Positions 45,049 through 54,620 of a DNA stretch of 64,000 nt are shown here, piece by piece. How positions within the stretch are numbered: the stretch's first letter is position 1; each line of letters begins with the position of its first letter. Source of the DNA: G963665495 sp963667575 (GTDB lineage Bacteria > Desulfobacterota > Desulfovibrionia > Desulfovibrionales > Desulfovibrionaceae); contig CAXXHY010000056.1 in NCBI GenBank assembly GCA_963667575.2, positions 253,944-317,943 of the forward strand, written 5' to 3'. The position numbers were made by a program, and so were the translations under genes. The notes under the pieces were generated by a model that worked only from the letters and a program-made list of their open reading frames with translations, was not told where the DNA came from and made no database searches.

Positions 45049-46782
45049 CTAAATCAACGATGCGGCAGCAGCTTCTTCAAGTGTGGTGATGCCCTTGGCG
45101 GCCTTGCCTGCGGCATCCTGACGCAACGTACGCAATTTGCCGCGTTTCATGGCGCTCTGGGTTATCTGGGGCGCCGATGCCCTGTTCAAAATAAGTTCCT
45201 GGATTTGCTCATCAATAACCAACACCTCAAAAATGCCGAGTCGTCCTTTAAAGCCTGTTTCCTGACATTTTGCGCACCCCTTTCCACGATAGAAAGTGAA
45301 CTCGCTGTCATTGGTTATGCCCATGGCAGCCTTGGCCGCCCGCGACGGCGTATAGGGTTCGCGGCAATGCGGGCAGACCTTGCGGATCAAACGCTGGGCT
45401 ATGGCCACGAGCAGGGTCGAGGATATCAGAAAAGGCTCCACACCCATTTCTATCAGTCTTGTGATGGCGCTGGCAGCATCGTTGGTGTGCAAAGTGGAAA
45501 AAAGCCGGTGTCCTGTCAGGGCCGCCTGTACGGCTATATTGGCTGTTTCAGCATCACGAATTTCACCAACCATTACCACATCCGGATCCTGGCGCAAAAT
45601 GGACCGCAATCCGCTGGCAAAGGACATGCCTGCCTTGCGGTTAAGCTGGATCTGACGAATTTTCTCTATACGGTACTCCACGGGATCTTCAAGCGTCATG
45701 ATATTGATATCTGGCTTGTTGATCTCCTTGAGCATCGCATACAACGACGTGCTTTTACCGCTTCCTGTAGGACCTGTGGAAAGCAGCATGCCCCATGGTT
45801 TGTTGATGGCCCACTCCACTTTCTGTTTGTCAGCCGTACTCAGCCCCAATTCATCAAGGGTCTGACCGCGGCCGCTCAAATCCAGCAACCGCAGTACCAT
45901 ATTCTCACCATGAATGGTAGGAATAGTTGAAACACGGACATGGATCTCTCGTTCGTCGATCTTGAAGGTAAAGCGTCCGTCCTGGGGCTTTCTGGTGACC
46001 GCGATATCCAGTCCGGATAATATTTTCAAACGGGAAATGACAGGCATGAAATAACTTTTAGGAGGAGCAGGCACCTGACGCAATTTGCCGTCGACCCGGT
46101 AACGCATCTGAACATATTTTTTCTCCGGGCTGATATGAATATCGCTGGCTCCTTCCCGCGCTCCCCGGGCAAGGATGTTGTTTACAAGACGAATTACCGG
46201 CGCTTCCTCTGCAAGGCCTTTCAAGGAAAATACCGTTACATCTTTGCTCCACTCCATCTCCTGCGGCATCTCATCGTCATTGTCCGCATCGATGCGCAGT
46301 TCATCCTTGGAATCCAATCCCTCATCCAGTTCGGATGATATGCCGTACATTTGATACATGAGGTCGCACAGTTCGTCATCCGTGCAAACTATGGGGTCTG
46401 TTTCAAGATTCGTATGGGTTTCCAACGTATCAATGGCATTAATGTCCATGGGATCCGTCATGGCGACAGTGAGCACGTTGCCTTTGCGTTGCAACGGAAC
46501 AAGATTGTGGACCCGTGAAAAATTGGGGGGCACCAGTACGGACAATTGCTTATCCATGGGGAAGGCATCCGTATCGAACTTTTTGAGTTTCAATTGCTGG
46601 CTGACTACGTCCACCAGTTGTTTTTCAGTCAAAATGCCTTTGTGAATCAGAAACTTGCCCAATTTCAAGCCGCTTTTGCGTTGCTCTTCCATAATGGAAT
46701 CAAGCTGCCTGGCATCCAGCAACCCAGAATTGAGCAGAATTTCCCGAAACCTATCACGAACACTCATCCAACCTACGGACAC
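45049..46782 (-). CDS. MshE/GspE-type assembly ATPase
   Basis: A 577-residue hexameric ATPase of the PilB/GspE family. The N-terminal MshEN-type domain (LLDARQLDSIMEEQRKSGLKLGKFL) is of the kind that binds cyclic di-GMP in MshE proteins. Walker A GPTGSGKST lies near 337, the Asp box and Walker B in MVGEIRDAETA, and the His box in LFSTLHTNDAASA. A zinc-type Cys tetrad (CPHC...CAKC) lies near 470-510. The start may be the GTG at 46782 behind GGGGGATAG or the ATG five codons on. It belongs to the MSHA-like operon between the ExeA-type ATPase and the platform protein. Confidence 0.94.
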   Translation of the reverse strand: MSVGWMSVRDRFREILLNSGLLDARQLDSIMEEQRKSGLKLGKFLIHKGILTEKQLVDVVSQQLKLKKFDTDAFPMDKQLSVLVPPNFSRVHNLVPLQRKGNVLTVAMTDPMDINAIDTLETHTNLETDPIVCTDDELCDLMYQMYGISSELDEGLDSKDELRIDADNDDEMPQEMEWSKDVTVFSLKGLAEEAPVIRLVNNILARGAREGASDIHISPEKKYVQMRYRVDGKLRQVPAPPKSYFMPVISRLKILSGLDIAVTRKPQDGRFTFKIDEREIHVRVSTIPTIHGENMVLRLLDLSGRGQTLDELGLSTADKQKVEWAINKPWGMLLSTGPTGSGKSTSLYAMLKEINKPDINIMTLEDPVEYRIEKIRQIQLNRKAGMSFASGLRSILRQDPDVVMVGEIRDAETANIAVQAALTGHRLFSTLHTNDAASAITRLIEMGVEPFLISSTLLVAIAQRLIRKVCPHCREPYTPSRAAKAAMGITNDSEFTFYRGKGCAKCQETGFKGRLGIFEVLVIDEQIQELILNRASAPQITQSAMKRGKLRTLRQDAAGKAAKGITTLEEAAAASLI

Positions 46783-47032
46783 GTCTCTATCCCCCGAAAT
46801 ACATTATTTATCAGAAGCGGAAAAACAAAGCTGTCCGCTTCAGAGGCATCTTTTAAAGGCATCGCTCAGTGCGAGCCCTTGTCTAAAGGTAACACCCTAA
46901 TACTATGAACAATCATGGCAAAACAAACGACAAAGTCCAACCACAGAAACACAGTCAATGCGGTCAGAATAATACCAAACAATGAGCTTATGCAAAAGCG
47001 CAAAAACAAAAAATAAACAATGATAAGAAAGC

Positions 47033-48643
47033 TTATGAAGCACTATCGGAATTATCAAGTGCAGCAGAAGATTGTCCGGCTTCCCGAGGCCAGGCATCCG
47101 GGGTCGTATACAAAATCGCATGCTCACCCCAATTTCTGACAATCTTTGCTTTCGTACGCAGGACATCAGGCAAGGACTGCAGCGTCTCCAGTGCCACACT
47201 TTCGGTAACATAGACCTGCTTTGTGACAATTGAAAAGCGCAACCCCTTGGAAGGGGTAAAACTCGCAAGCAAGGCCACTGGCAGATCAACCTCCCGATTT
47301 TGCAGCAGGACGTTGCAGGCCCCTTGCAAGGAAGGTTGTGAATCCAGTTCAACCCAGAAGAGCCCCTTGAATGCACTGCCCGGAGTTTGCAGAATTGGAG
47401 GGAAATGCAGTTCCGTACCGGCTTGCAGCATCTGGGATTGATGTATGCCCGGATTGTTGATGAGCATTTCTCTGCGGTAGCTTTTTCTGTCCGCGCCGTA
47501 GATTTGGGCTATCAGTCCCCCAAGGGAAATTGACTGAGGCAGTGTTATATCGCCCAGCGCCTCCGGTAACGGCAAGGAGCGATGAACCGCATCTTTGGCA
47601 ACTTTGCCAGGTGGGGGAGCAGTTTCAAGCGCCACTGTACTGACGGGTTGTTGGTCCGGACCTGCCGCCGGCGCGACTACGGAGGGTTCAATCACGGCAG
47701 TTGCTGATTTCGTACTTTCCTCGGACTGAAAAAAAGAAAAGGAATTATTGAGAAACCATGCCGACAAGGCGAAGACCAGCACTATGGCAGCAGCATAGGC
47801 AAAACGAAAGTTGTGTTTTTTGGCCAGCTGACGCTTCCTGGTGATTTTCCTGATAGTGCCGGCGGTGACTTTTGATTGATTGTCGATCAGGATCTGAAGC
47901 AGGGCCTGGTGACAAAGCGTTACGATTTTACGTGGATAGCCCTCGGAATATTTGTGAATGGCATGCAGTGCGCCAAAGGAGAACAAGCGCATTTTTCCGG
48001 GATTTTTTTGGGTTTCCCGGATGCGGAACTGAATCATCTCAATGGTTTCACGAAAGACAAAAGGCCCGATATGCAGAAGAGTGGAGATGCGGTCGGCAAA
48101 GTTGGCGTAGCTGTGCAACGCTTCCTGAAACTCGTTCTGTGCGAAAACCACAATCTGGAGAAGTTTGCTGCTGTTGGTCTCGTAATTAAGCAATTCGCGC
48201 AGCAATTCTATTCCATCATGGCGCAGGCGCTGACCTTCATCAATCAGCAGGACAACTGTCTTGCCCTGTTTTTGCGTCAGATTGAAAAGCGTATTTTTCA
48301 ATCCTTCTTTCAGCTGTAATTCAGAAAGATCATGCCCATCGTTTCCTACAATCATCGCATGCAATGACTGCAGAAACTCCTTGTTGGAACGAAATTGCGG
48401 ATCAAGCAACAAGTACGACTCGAGCATGTCGTCGCCCTGCATTTCGATCAGCAATTGCCTGCAAAGTGTGGTTTTGCCGGTGCCAATGTCCCCAAGAAGT
48501 ACGCAGAGTCCTCGTTTCAGCCTGATGTGAACTTCCATCAGGTTCAAACATTCTACGCGATCCTGCGTACGGTAAAAAAAATCAGGATCAGGCGAATTGG
48601 AGAATGGTTCACGAGTCAGATTCAACTCATGATAATAACTCAT
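47033..48643 (-). CDS. MshM/ExeA-type AAA ATPase with periplasmic tail
   Basis: A 536-residue protein whose first 265 residues are an ExeA/GspA-like ATPase (MSYYHELNLTREPFSNSPDPDFFY; Walker A GDIGTGKTT near 51; Walker B VVLLIDEGQRL). One membrane helix follows (about 278-296), then a Pro-rich linker and a periplasmic region with a LysM-like or peptidoglycan-handling segment (QSISLGGLIAQIYG...NPGIHQSQMLQAGTELHFPP). ExeA-type proteins help secretin assembly across peptidoglycan. In msh clusters a TPR protein (MshN) often follows this gene; here the C-terminal region and a 250-base gap stand in its place. It follows the secretin gene on the same strand. Confidence 0.88.
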   Translation of the reverse strand: MSYYHELNLTREPFSNSPDPDFFYRTQDRVECLNLMEVHIRLKRGLCVLLGDIGTGKTTLCRQLLIEMQGDDMLESYLLLDPQFRSNKEFLQSLHAMIVGNDGHDLSELQLKEGLKNTLFNLTQKQGKTVVLLIDEGQRLRHDGIELLRELLNYETNSSKLLQIVVFAQNEFQEALHSYANFADRISTLLHIGPFVFRETIEMIQFRIRETQKNPGKMRLFSFGALHAIHKYSEGYPRKIVTLCHQALLQILIDNQSKVTAGTIRKITRKRQLAKKHNFRFAYAAAIVLVFALSAWFLNNSFSFFQSEESTKSATAVIEPSVVAPAAGPDQQPVSTVALETAPPPGKVAKDAVHRSLPLPEALGDITLPQSISLGGLIAQIYGADRKSYRREMLINNPGIHQSQMLQAGTELHFPPILQTPGSAFKGLFWVELDSQPSLQGACNVLLQNREVDLPVALLASFTPSKGLRFSIVTKQVYVTESVALETLQSLPDVLRTKAKIVRNWGEHAILYTTPDAWPREAGQSSAALDNSDSAS

Positions 48644-48765
48644 TGTATCCCGCCCCTCCTAGGAACAAGTATCCTACTGGAAAACGACCGGCATTGTATC
48701 GATGATCATGCTGCGTATTGTTGAAAGCGGAAGAATCAAGGCCTCGCTTTCTGTTTCGTCAGGTC

Positions 48766-48786
48766 GGCCCCGCACTGGGCGGGGCC
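48766..48786 (-). repeat. GC-rich hairpin between secretin and ExeA genes
   Basis: GGCCCCGC and GCGGGGCC form a perfect eight-base stem with a five-base loop in the 208-base gap. No T-run follows on either side, so it may be an attenuator or mRNA-processing signal that lowers expression of the downstream ATPases. Confidence 0.5.
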
Positions 48787-48851
48787 TCCGTTATATCATG
48801 CGTTCTGGCGCGGAAGTTTCATCAACTTCCTACTGGGTTTTACAATCTCTG

Positions 48852-50819
48852 TTAATCCTGCAGCGTATCGAAGTGATTCTCATCCACAAGACCTTCTTCC
48901 CGAAGTTCCTCTTCGATCAGCTCGTGGCTTTTCTGAATGTCATTGGCTCTCACCGGCTGCATGATATGCGGCGTGATGAAGACCATGACTTCGGTCAGAT
49001 CCTCTGAATCCAGCTGGTGTTTGAAGAGCCAGCCCAGTGCGGGAATGTCTTTCAGCCACGGTACACCGTCCGTGCCCTTTTCAGCAGTACGCTTGGTAAG
49101 GCCGGACAGTACGATGGTTTCTCCATCGCGGCAAAGAATCATGGACTCGGTCTTTTTCTTTTCTATGTACGGATAGCCCTCGACCGAACGGGTTTCATCC
49201 ACCTCGTCTTTGAGAACCTGCACCTGCAGGCGCAGGAAATTGTCACCGACTATCTGCGGAGTTACGCGCAGGCTGATCAAGGCCTCGGCCCATTCCACAT
49301 CCCAGCCATCGTCAGTTTCAACGGGATAGGGAACTTCAACACCGTCCTGGAGCAACGCTTCCTTGTTCTCCAGGGTAATCAAAGTCGGGCTGGACAGAAT
49401 GTTTACCCGGTCTTCGGTTTCCAGAGCAGAAAGCTGCATTTCCAGATAATCTTCGCCGATTTCACCGAACAGGAATCCCAGAGACATACCCATGTCGCTG
49501 GCGTCGGATGAAGTCAGAGGGAAGTTGACGCCGTAGCCGTCACCACCCTGGCCGACACCGTAGGAAGGTGATCCGCTGCTGTCGACACCGGGGAAAATCA
49601 TCGAACGGCTGTTGCCGGCATTATGATAGTACAGATTGCCGCCCCACTGTACGCCCAGTTCGCGCATTGTGGTGCTGTTGGTTTCAATAATGTAGCACTT
49701 GATACGTATCTGCGCCCGCGGCTTGTCCAGCTTGTTTATGAGATAGTAAATGATTTTCATCACCGAACGGGGCGCCTGTACAACTATGGTATTGGTGTCC
49801 GTGTCAACAGTGATGTCTCCAGGGACATTGTAGATCAGTTTCGCAGATCCTCCGGAGGAAGACACGGATTCGCCCACACCTGTACCGTCTTCACGAGTAG
49901 TGCCCTGGTACTTGTCCTGATTGAGCTGGACCAGCGTTGTAAACTGGTCTTCGCTTCGGGTCTTCTGAGCTTTTTCTTCACCAGTGTCAGAAGAAGACTG
50001 GGAATTCTTGAACACCAGCGAATTGATGGATCTGGCAATGGAAGCCGCGGAGCTGTAGCGTATCTTGATGACACGGGTAATCCGGGGTTCGGCTTTCTTG
50101 ACAAGAACCTGCTGCATCATCCGGCGGGACTTGGCAGCAAGCATAACCGTATCGGTGAGAATGTCGTCAATGGTAATGACGGATAAAATCTCACCCTGCC
50201 AGCGATAGGACAAGCCATGAGTCCGGATGAGCCCCATGAAGACCTCATCCCAGGGCTTGTTCTCCACATGGAGCGTGACAAGTTGTTCGACCCTGGACTC
50301 GCTTGTGGCTACGTTCTGCTGCGCATTGGGATTCCCGGCTCCGCCTTGTGCGGCGTTGCCAGCCGCCTGAGAAGCGCCGGCATTGGCCCCGGAGGCGAGA
50401 CTGGTGCTTTGTGCGGTTGTCCTTTTGCTCTGCTCAACGGTGGGGCTGATGATGATGCTGACGTTGACGATCTTGGCCAGAGCCTTGAGCACAGCCACCA
50501 GATTCGCGCGGTGCATCTCCAGGCTGACCAAAGTCTTGGGCAACGGACGGTCTATCTCGCGATCCTCGGCCAGGGAATCAAGATCTTCATAGCCCTCCGG
50601 ATCATCAAGATTTCGCGGATCTGCATCAGGATTGATCATTGCGGATGCCGGCGGCGAATGCCCCTGCGACTGCTGAGCTATGGTACGCCATTTTTCAACA
50701 AAGGCGTCCTTCTGGGTAGGGCTGTTGCTCTTGTTGCACCCTGTCAACAAGAGACCGATAACAAGCAGAAGCACTACAATAGAACACAGAGTGTATAATT
50801 TCCTCATAGCCGTACCCAT
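48852..50819 (-). CDS. MshL/PilQ-type secretin lipoprotein
   Basis: A 655-residue outer-membrane secretin. A lipoprotein signal (lipobox LLTGC, Cys 28) is followed by N-domains (LVTLHVENKPWDEVFMGLIRTHGLSYRW, then AKSRRMMQQVLVKKAEPRITRVIKIRYS), a linker of variable sequence (about 275-325), and the secretin core (AQIRIKCYIIETNSTTMRELGVQWGG, LEMQLSALETEDRVNILSSP, ETIVLSGLTKR, LPALGWLF-type end). An in-frame ATG four codons later (50807) could be the true start. Its place between the PilP-like and ExeA-like genes follows msh order (mshK-mshL-mshM). Confidence 0.92.
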   Translation of the reverse strand: MGTAMRKLYTLCSIVVLLLVIGLLLTGCNKSNSPTQKDAFVEKWRTIAQQSQGHSPPASAMINPDADPRNLDDPEGYEDLDSLAEDREIDRPLPKTLVSLEMHRANLVAVLKALAKIVNVSIIISPTVEQSKRTTAQSTSLASGANAGASQAAGNAAQGGAGNPNAQQNVATSESRVEQLVTLHVENKPWDEVFMGLIRTHGLSYRWQGEILSVITIDDILTDTVMLAAKSRRMMQQVLVKKAEPRITRVIKIRYSSAASIARSINSLVFKNSQSSSDTGEEKAQKTRSEDQFTTLVQLNQDKYQGTTREDGTGVGESVSSSGGSAKLIYNVPGDITVDTDTNTIVVQAPRSVMKIIYYLINKLDKPRAQIRIKCYIIETNSTTMRELGVQWGGNLYYHNAGNSRSMIFPGVDSSGSPSYGVGQGGDGYGVNFPLTSSDASDMGMSLGFLFGEIGEDYLEMQLSALETEDRVNILSSPTLITLENKEALLQDGVEVPYPVETDDGWDVEWAEALISLRVTPQIVGDNFLRLQVQVLKDEVDETRSVEGYPYIEKKKTESMILCRDGETIVLSGLTKRTAEKGTDGVPWLKDIPALGWLFKHQLDSEDLTEVMVFITPHIMQPVRANDIQKSHELIEEELREEGLVDENHFDTLQD

Positions 50820-50822
50820 ACG

Positions 50823-51341
50823 TTAAAAAGATTCATCTTCATAAATCCCGATTTCTAATTCGCCGATCATGCTGCCATCGTCTTTTGTTTTTCCTATTAT
50901 GACCTTATTCTTTTGAATCTTCGTAATAATAAAGTCTTCAGCTCCGGCAATTTCCAGATGATTACCGATCTGATATTCCAAACCGTTGATGATGGCGTAT
51001 TTTTCCCCACCCAAAGAAACATATCCGGTGTACGTTATGATAACTCCCGGCGGGAGTTGCAGCACAACTTCGGTTTCAGCCTTGACGTCCTTGGTGCGAT
51101 CATAAAAAGGATTGAACGCCCAGGGTTCTTCCGCCTTTTTCAACCTCAGAATTTCAAGAGGGGTAAGCACAGACTTTTGAGCTATGGCGTCAACTTCCTT
51201 GATCGTTTTATCCAAGGCTTCCTTATTGACCAGATCCGCGACTGTGGGGACTTTTCCGCCACCGGAAAAGAAATAGTAAGGACCGATAAACAGTACCCCC
51301 GCCACCATCAAGACCAATAAGATTTTTTCCCGTTTTTCCAT
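50823..51341 (-). CDS. PilP/MshK-like pilus assembly protein
   Basis: A 172-residue bitopic protein: one N-terminal membrane helix (about 6-24), a linker, and a C-terminal beta domain (PPGVIITYTGYVSLGGEKYAI, GLEYQIGNHLEIAG, FIITKIQKNKVIIG) of the PilP/GspC homology-region type, which docks to the secretin's N-domain. The ATG at 51341 (MEKREKIL) is preferred over the TTG three codons before. Four bases separate it from the secretin start, showing tight coupling. The function comes from fold pattern and position; sequence identity to known PilP looks low. Confidence 0.75.
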   Translation of the reverse strand: MEKREKILLVLMVAGVLFIGPYYFFSGGGKVPTVADLVNKEALDKTIKEVDAIAQKSVLTPLEILRLKKAEEPWAFNPFYDRTKDVKAETEVVLQLPPGVIITYTGYVSLGGEKYAIINGLEYQIGNHLEIAGAEDFIITKIQKNKVIIGKTKDDGSMIGELEIGIYEDESF

Positions 51342-51428
51342 GCTCAGCAACCTAATCAGTGTTGGAACACTGCGTTCTTCTTGAATAACTCATGCATATT
51401 CCCGGCATTTTATACAGACACATGTCTA

Positions 51429-51968
51429 TTAGCCTGTGACCACGGACAACAGCAAACGCATGGAACAAAGAACTCCGCCTTTACCCTCTTGGACTGTGAA
51501 TGTTTCAACATGAATCAGAGATGCAACTCCACCAAGCGACTTGAGGAAAGTGTGCACGTTCTGAAACTCACCAAAAAATTCGCAATTGACCCCCAAAGCG
51601 CCCGTCACCTGTGACAAGGAATAGGGGTCCGGAGTGACTTCGTTGACTGTGAGTCTGGATTGGGTAGCCAGCTGTTCTATTTGTGCCGTTACCTTGTTGA
51701 CATCTTCCTCGCCGATAGGCTTGACGTCGGGCAGAGGCAATTCCTTGACCGGCGTTTTTTTCAGCTCAGCCTGCAGATAAATATACTTTGGAAAAAGTAT
51801 CTCCTGGCGTTTGATATCCGCCTGAACCTCCAGAATCTCTCGCTTCAGCTTCTTTTCTTTTGTTACACTGGGCAAAATGAGCAGCAAAATAAATGCGAGG
51901 AGCAGACCAATGCAAATACCTATCTTGTAAAGTGTCTCTTTAGAAACTGGAAGTGCGGTCTTAGCCAT
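51429..51968 (-). CDS. PilO/MshJ-like pilus assembly protein
   Basis: A 179-residue protein with a membrane helix (about 14-33), a charged coiled coil (KEKKLKREILEVQADIKRQE) and a ferredoxin-like periplasmic domain with ALGVNCEFFGEFQNVHTFLKSLGGVASLIHVETFTV, the usual PilO pattern. PilO pairs with PilN to form the inner-membrane ring. The ATG at 51968 follows GAGGCGAG, and the fused PilM-PilN gene ends 11 bases upstream of it. Confidence 0.82.
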   Translation of the reverse strand: MAKTALPVSKETLYKIGICIGLLLAFILLLILPSVTKEKKLKREILEVQADIKRQEILFPKYIYLQAELKKTPVKELPLPDVKPIGEEDVNKVTAQIEQLATQSRLTVNEVTPDPYSLSQVTGALGVNCEFFGEFQNVHTFLKSLGGVASLIHVETFTVQEGKGGVLCSMRLLLSVVTG

Positions 51969-51979
51969 AGGTACTCGCC

Positions 51980-54310
51980 TCAAAATGTGTTGAAATGAAT
52001 TACAAAATGAAGCACTTCACCACGAGCGCCGAAGCGTTCAATCTTGTTATCGTCAATTATCGGTACTGTGAACATTGCCGAATTCTCAAGCTTGATTATA
52101 TATCTGGTAAATTCATCGTCGTATTTTTCCTTGTCCGGGCCTTCAATGAACCCTTCGAGGGTTATCAACTTCTTACTCGGTGCATTACCTCTGGCGGGTT
52201 TCTTTTTGTCCTTGCCGTCATCTGGAGGCAAAGGCACGAAAGGACCGAGATCCATCTTGATATTGAGAATATTGATATTCTTGGAGGTCAAGGAAAAGAT
52301 TTCCCCCAGAGCGCCCAGACTCTGATAGCGAAGACTCGCCATCTTCATTTTTCTGTTCTGCTGATGCAACTGCTCCGCAAGTTCCTTGAGATGCTTTTCC
52401 GTTACCTGAGGCGTGTATGTCTGCAGATGTTTCTGCAAAGAGGCCAGTTCGGTTTCGGAAGCTGAAATTTTACCGCCCTGCCACATATACACCCCGGCAA
52501 GAACAAGCAGCAACAGAATAGTCACCAGATAAATGAGCTTGTCCACCATCTGGCTCTGTTTGACCTTTTCGCGACTCTTGTAGGTAAACAGAAAATTGGG
52601 AGTTATGGAATCGTCGCTAAGAGCAAGCGCCACCACGAGGTTGTATTCCAGGCGCTCCACAATGGATTCCGGCCCGGACAAGCGCCCCATGTTGGGGTTG
52701 TCCGGATGCAGCGGATCCAGAATCAATGTCTCGATGCCCAACTGCGAATAGATGTATTGAAGCAGTAATCTGTTGGTACAGATAACCCCGGAGAAAAATA
52801 TCTGTTCTACGGGTTCATTGCCCATGGTGGTGGAATGGTATTCGAACGTACGCTCGATCTGCCGTACGAGGCGCTCTATGGAGGGCAGAACCAGATCAAT
52901 GACTTCGCGGTCGTTCAGCTCGCTGCCCGGACCGGATATTTCCTTGGGAGATCCCAGTAATCTGGAAAAAAGAACCTTCTTGCCCTGATCAATATCCATG
53001 CTCGCAACAGATCGGGCCTCAGGCTGTCCGGGCTCCTGGGACAAATCTAGGGTAAGCCCCTGGTCGTCATCCAGTTCCATGGAAATGACAGGTCCGTCAC
53101 TGGCAAAATCATCAATCGAAATACCAGGATCGCCACCGCCATGCTGCTGGTTGTAACTGTCTACCAGCGACTCGACCATGCTGTTGACGCCCGCCTTGAT
53201 ACCGCGGCTCAACACCAGGTTGCCTTTGTCGAAAATATCGATACGCGACCAGTTTCTGCCGACATACAAATTTGCACAAGTCCCGGCTTCCGTGGTCACC
53301 CACTGCGAACGATACAGCGTCTGCAGAGCTATGGGGGCTATGGTCAGACCGTGCAGCTTGAAACCGGCCTTGACGAACAGGGCGGACATCTCGTCAACCT
53401 GCGCACGCGGTACAAGACAGACCGTCACTGCAAGCTTGGGCACCCCTTTCTCGACAATCTCACCAACCACGTCGAAATCGAGAAGATACTCGTTCTCCTC
53501 GAACTGTTTTTCCTTTTTCACCGACCAGTAAACAGCTTCGACAATCTGTCGGCGGGAAACTTTGGGAATGGTGATATGCCAGAATTCGGCCTTTGCGGAT
53601 GACACAAGCGACCAGATCTGCGGCTTGCGCACTCCGGACATGAACCCGCGCACTTTTTCACGCAAAAAGCCGACAAACTCATCGGACCCGGGCATCATTG
53701 CCGGGTCATAAGGAATACGCTTGTAGGCCAGGAGCTTCGGACGGCCGCCGGAACGCGACACCTTGGCCAGGCGAAGACTATCCGGTCCGAGATCCACGCC
53801 TATGGTGACTCCGCCGGACTTCTTTGAAAAAGAAAAAGGCAAACGTTGCGCCGCTGCCTTTTTTAACGCCTTGTCGCCACCCTGTTTTTTCTTGCGCTTC
53901 TTGTCGGCTTTGTCCACCTTTGCTACTTTTTCACCCTGCACACTGTCGGCCTTCTTTCCCAACCCCATCGAAAATTTCTTTCCTTGCTTCGTCCCCTCAG
54001 AAGGGTCCGACACAGACACCGCCCCTACGGGAGGGGGCGCCTGACCAACTTCCCGCGATGGCGGGGGCGCCTGCTTCGCATTTGGCGCGGAGCGCTGCTG
54101 CGACGCGACAACACGACCATCAGGCGAATTGGGCTGAGATGGAGCCTTGGGAGGCCCTGCGGGTTTTCTCACGGAAGGAGGATTCGCGCCCTTTTCCGGA
54201 GCCTGCGGCGTGGACTGCGCACCAGAAGGCGCAACCTTGCCAGACTTACCCTTGCTCCGGATCATACCGAGCAACTTATCAGTAGATGTCCCCTTGCCTC
54301 CAGCCATCAT
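51980..54310 (-). CDS. Fused PilM-PilN (MshI-like) assembly protein with Pro-rich N-terminus
   Basis: A 776-residue protein joining two parts normally made separately. Residues 1-165 are a disordered Pro/Gln/Lys-rich stretch with a KKRKKKQGG basic patch. Residues 170-560 are a PilM-type actin-like ATPase (VTIGVDLGPDSLRLAKVSR, EAVYWSVKKEKQFEENEYLLDF, CLVPRAQVDEM, FFSGVICTNRLLLQYI). A membrane helix (about 589-608, IYLVTILLLLVLAGVYMW) and a PilN-like periplasmic domain with coiled coil and SLTSKNINILNIKMDLG follow. An N-terminal cytoplasmic actin-like domain plus a PilN tail is the GspL-like plan. Either of two adjacent ATGs may start it; the second is better spaced from GGGA. First gene of the operon. 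Confidence 0.85.
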   Translation of the reverse strand: MMAGGKGTSTDKLLGMIRSKGKSGKVAPSGAQSTPQAPEKGANPPSVRKPAGPPKAPSQPNSPDGRVVASQQRSAPNAKQAPPPSREVGQAPPPVGAVSVSDPSEGTKQGKKFSMGLGKKADSVQGEKVAKVDKADKKRKKKQGGDKALKKAAAQRLPFSFSKKSGGVTIGVDLGPDSLRLAKVSRSGGRPKLLAYKRIPYDPAMMPGSDEFVGFLREKVRGFMSGVRKPQIWSLVSSAKAEFWHITIPKVSRRQIVEAVYWSVKKEKQFEENEYLLDFDVVGEIVEKGVPKLAVTVCLVPRAQVDEMSALFVKAGFKLHGLTIAPIALQTLYRSQWVTTEAGTCANLYVGRNWSRIDIFDKGNLVLSRGIKAGVNSMVESLVDSYNQQHGGGDPGISIDDFASDGPVISMELDDDQGLTLDLSQEPGQPEARSVASMDIDQGKKVLFSRLLGSPKEISGPGSELNDREVIDLVLPSIERLVRQIERTFEYHSTTMGNEPVEQIFFSGVICTNRLLLQYIYSQLGIETLILDPLHPDNPNMGRLSGPESIVERLEYNLVVALALSDDSITPNFLFTYKSREKVKQSQMVDKLIYLVTILLLLVLAGVYMWQGGKISASETELASLQKHLQTYTPQVTEKHLKELAEQLHQQNRKMKMASLRYQSLGALGEIFSLTSKNINILNIKMDLGPFVPLPPDDGKDKKKPARGNAPSKKLITLEGFIEGPDKEKYDDEFTRYIIKLENSAMFTVPIIDDNKIERFGARGEVLHFVIHFNTF

Positions 54311-54439
54311 TCGCTCCCTGACTTGCCGTATGGTCCGGATATCACATGCGGGCTTTTGTCAAACCTTTTCCCCTGTAAACCCTGTGTGTGTCACTTCACA
54401 CGTAATCCTTCCGGAACAATCCTAGCTTTTTTTATGTTG

Positions 54440-54467
54440 AATACAGTAAATAGCTGAAAAAAGTCAA
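54440..54467 (-). promoter_or_regulatory. Possible promoter of the pilus assembly operon
   Basis: On the minus strand TTGACT-N16-TGTATT lies about 130 bases before the operon's first codon, in the roughly 310-base gap shared with the divergent ECF sigma factor gene. The -35 box is good and the -10 and spacing are weak. I recognise no sigma-54 site and no clear ECF-type promoter in this gap. Confidence 0.35.
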
Positions 54468-54620
54468 CAGATTTTTTAAATTTTTTCTAACATTCTGCTG
54501 TATTTTTGTAAGGTGATTATCACATTAGTTTGCAAAACTTCAATCCCCCTCAAAGTAAATTGTGTTTTTTCGGCCCTTTTTCTGCTAGCATACGTCTACA
54601 TTATGTATGATAAAGGACGC

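Noticed and set aside
47180..47205. TGGCAC...GC (GG-N10-GC) sigma-54-like site on the minus strand
   Set aside because: It lies inside the coding sequence of the ExeA-type ATPase, over 400 bases from the next start, and encodes the conserved-looking segment VALETLQSL; most likely chance.
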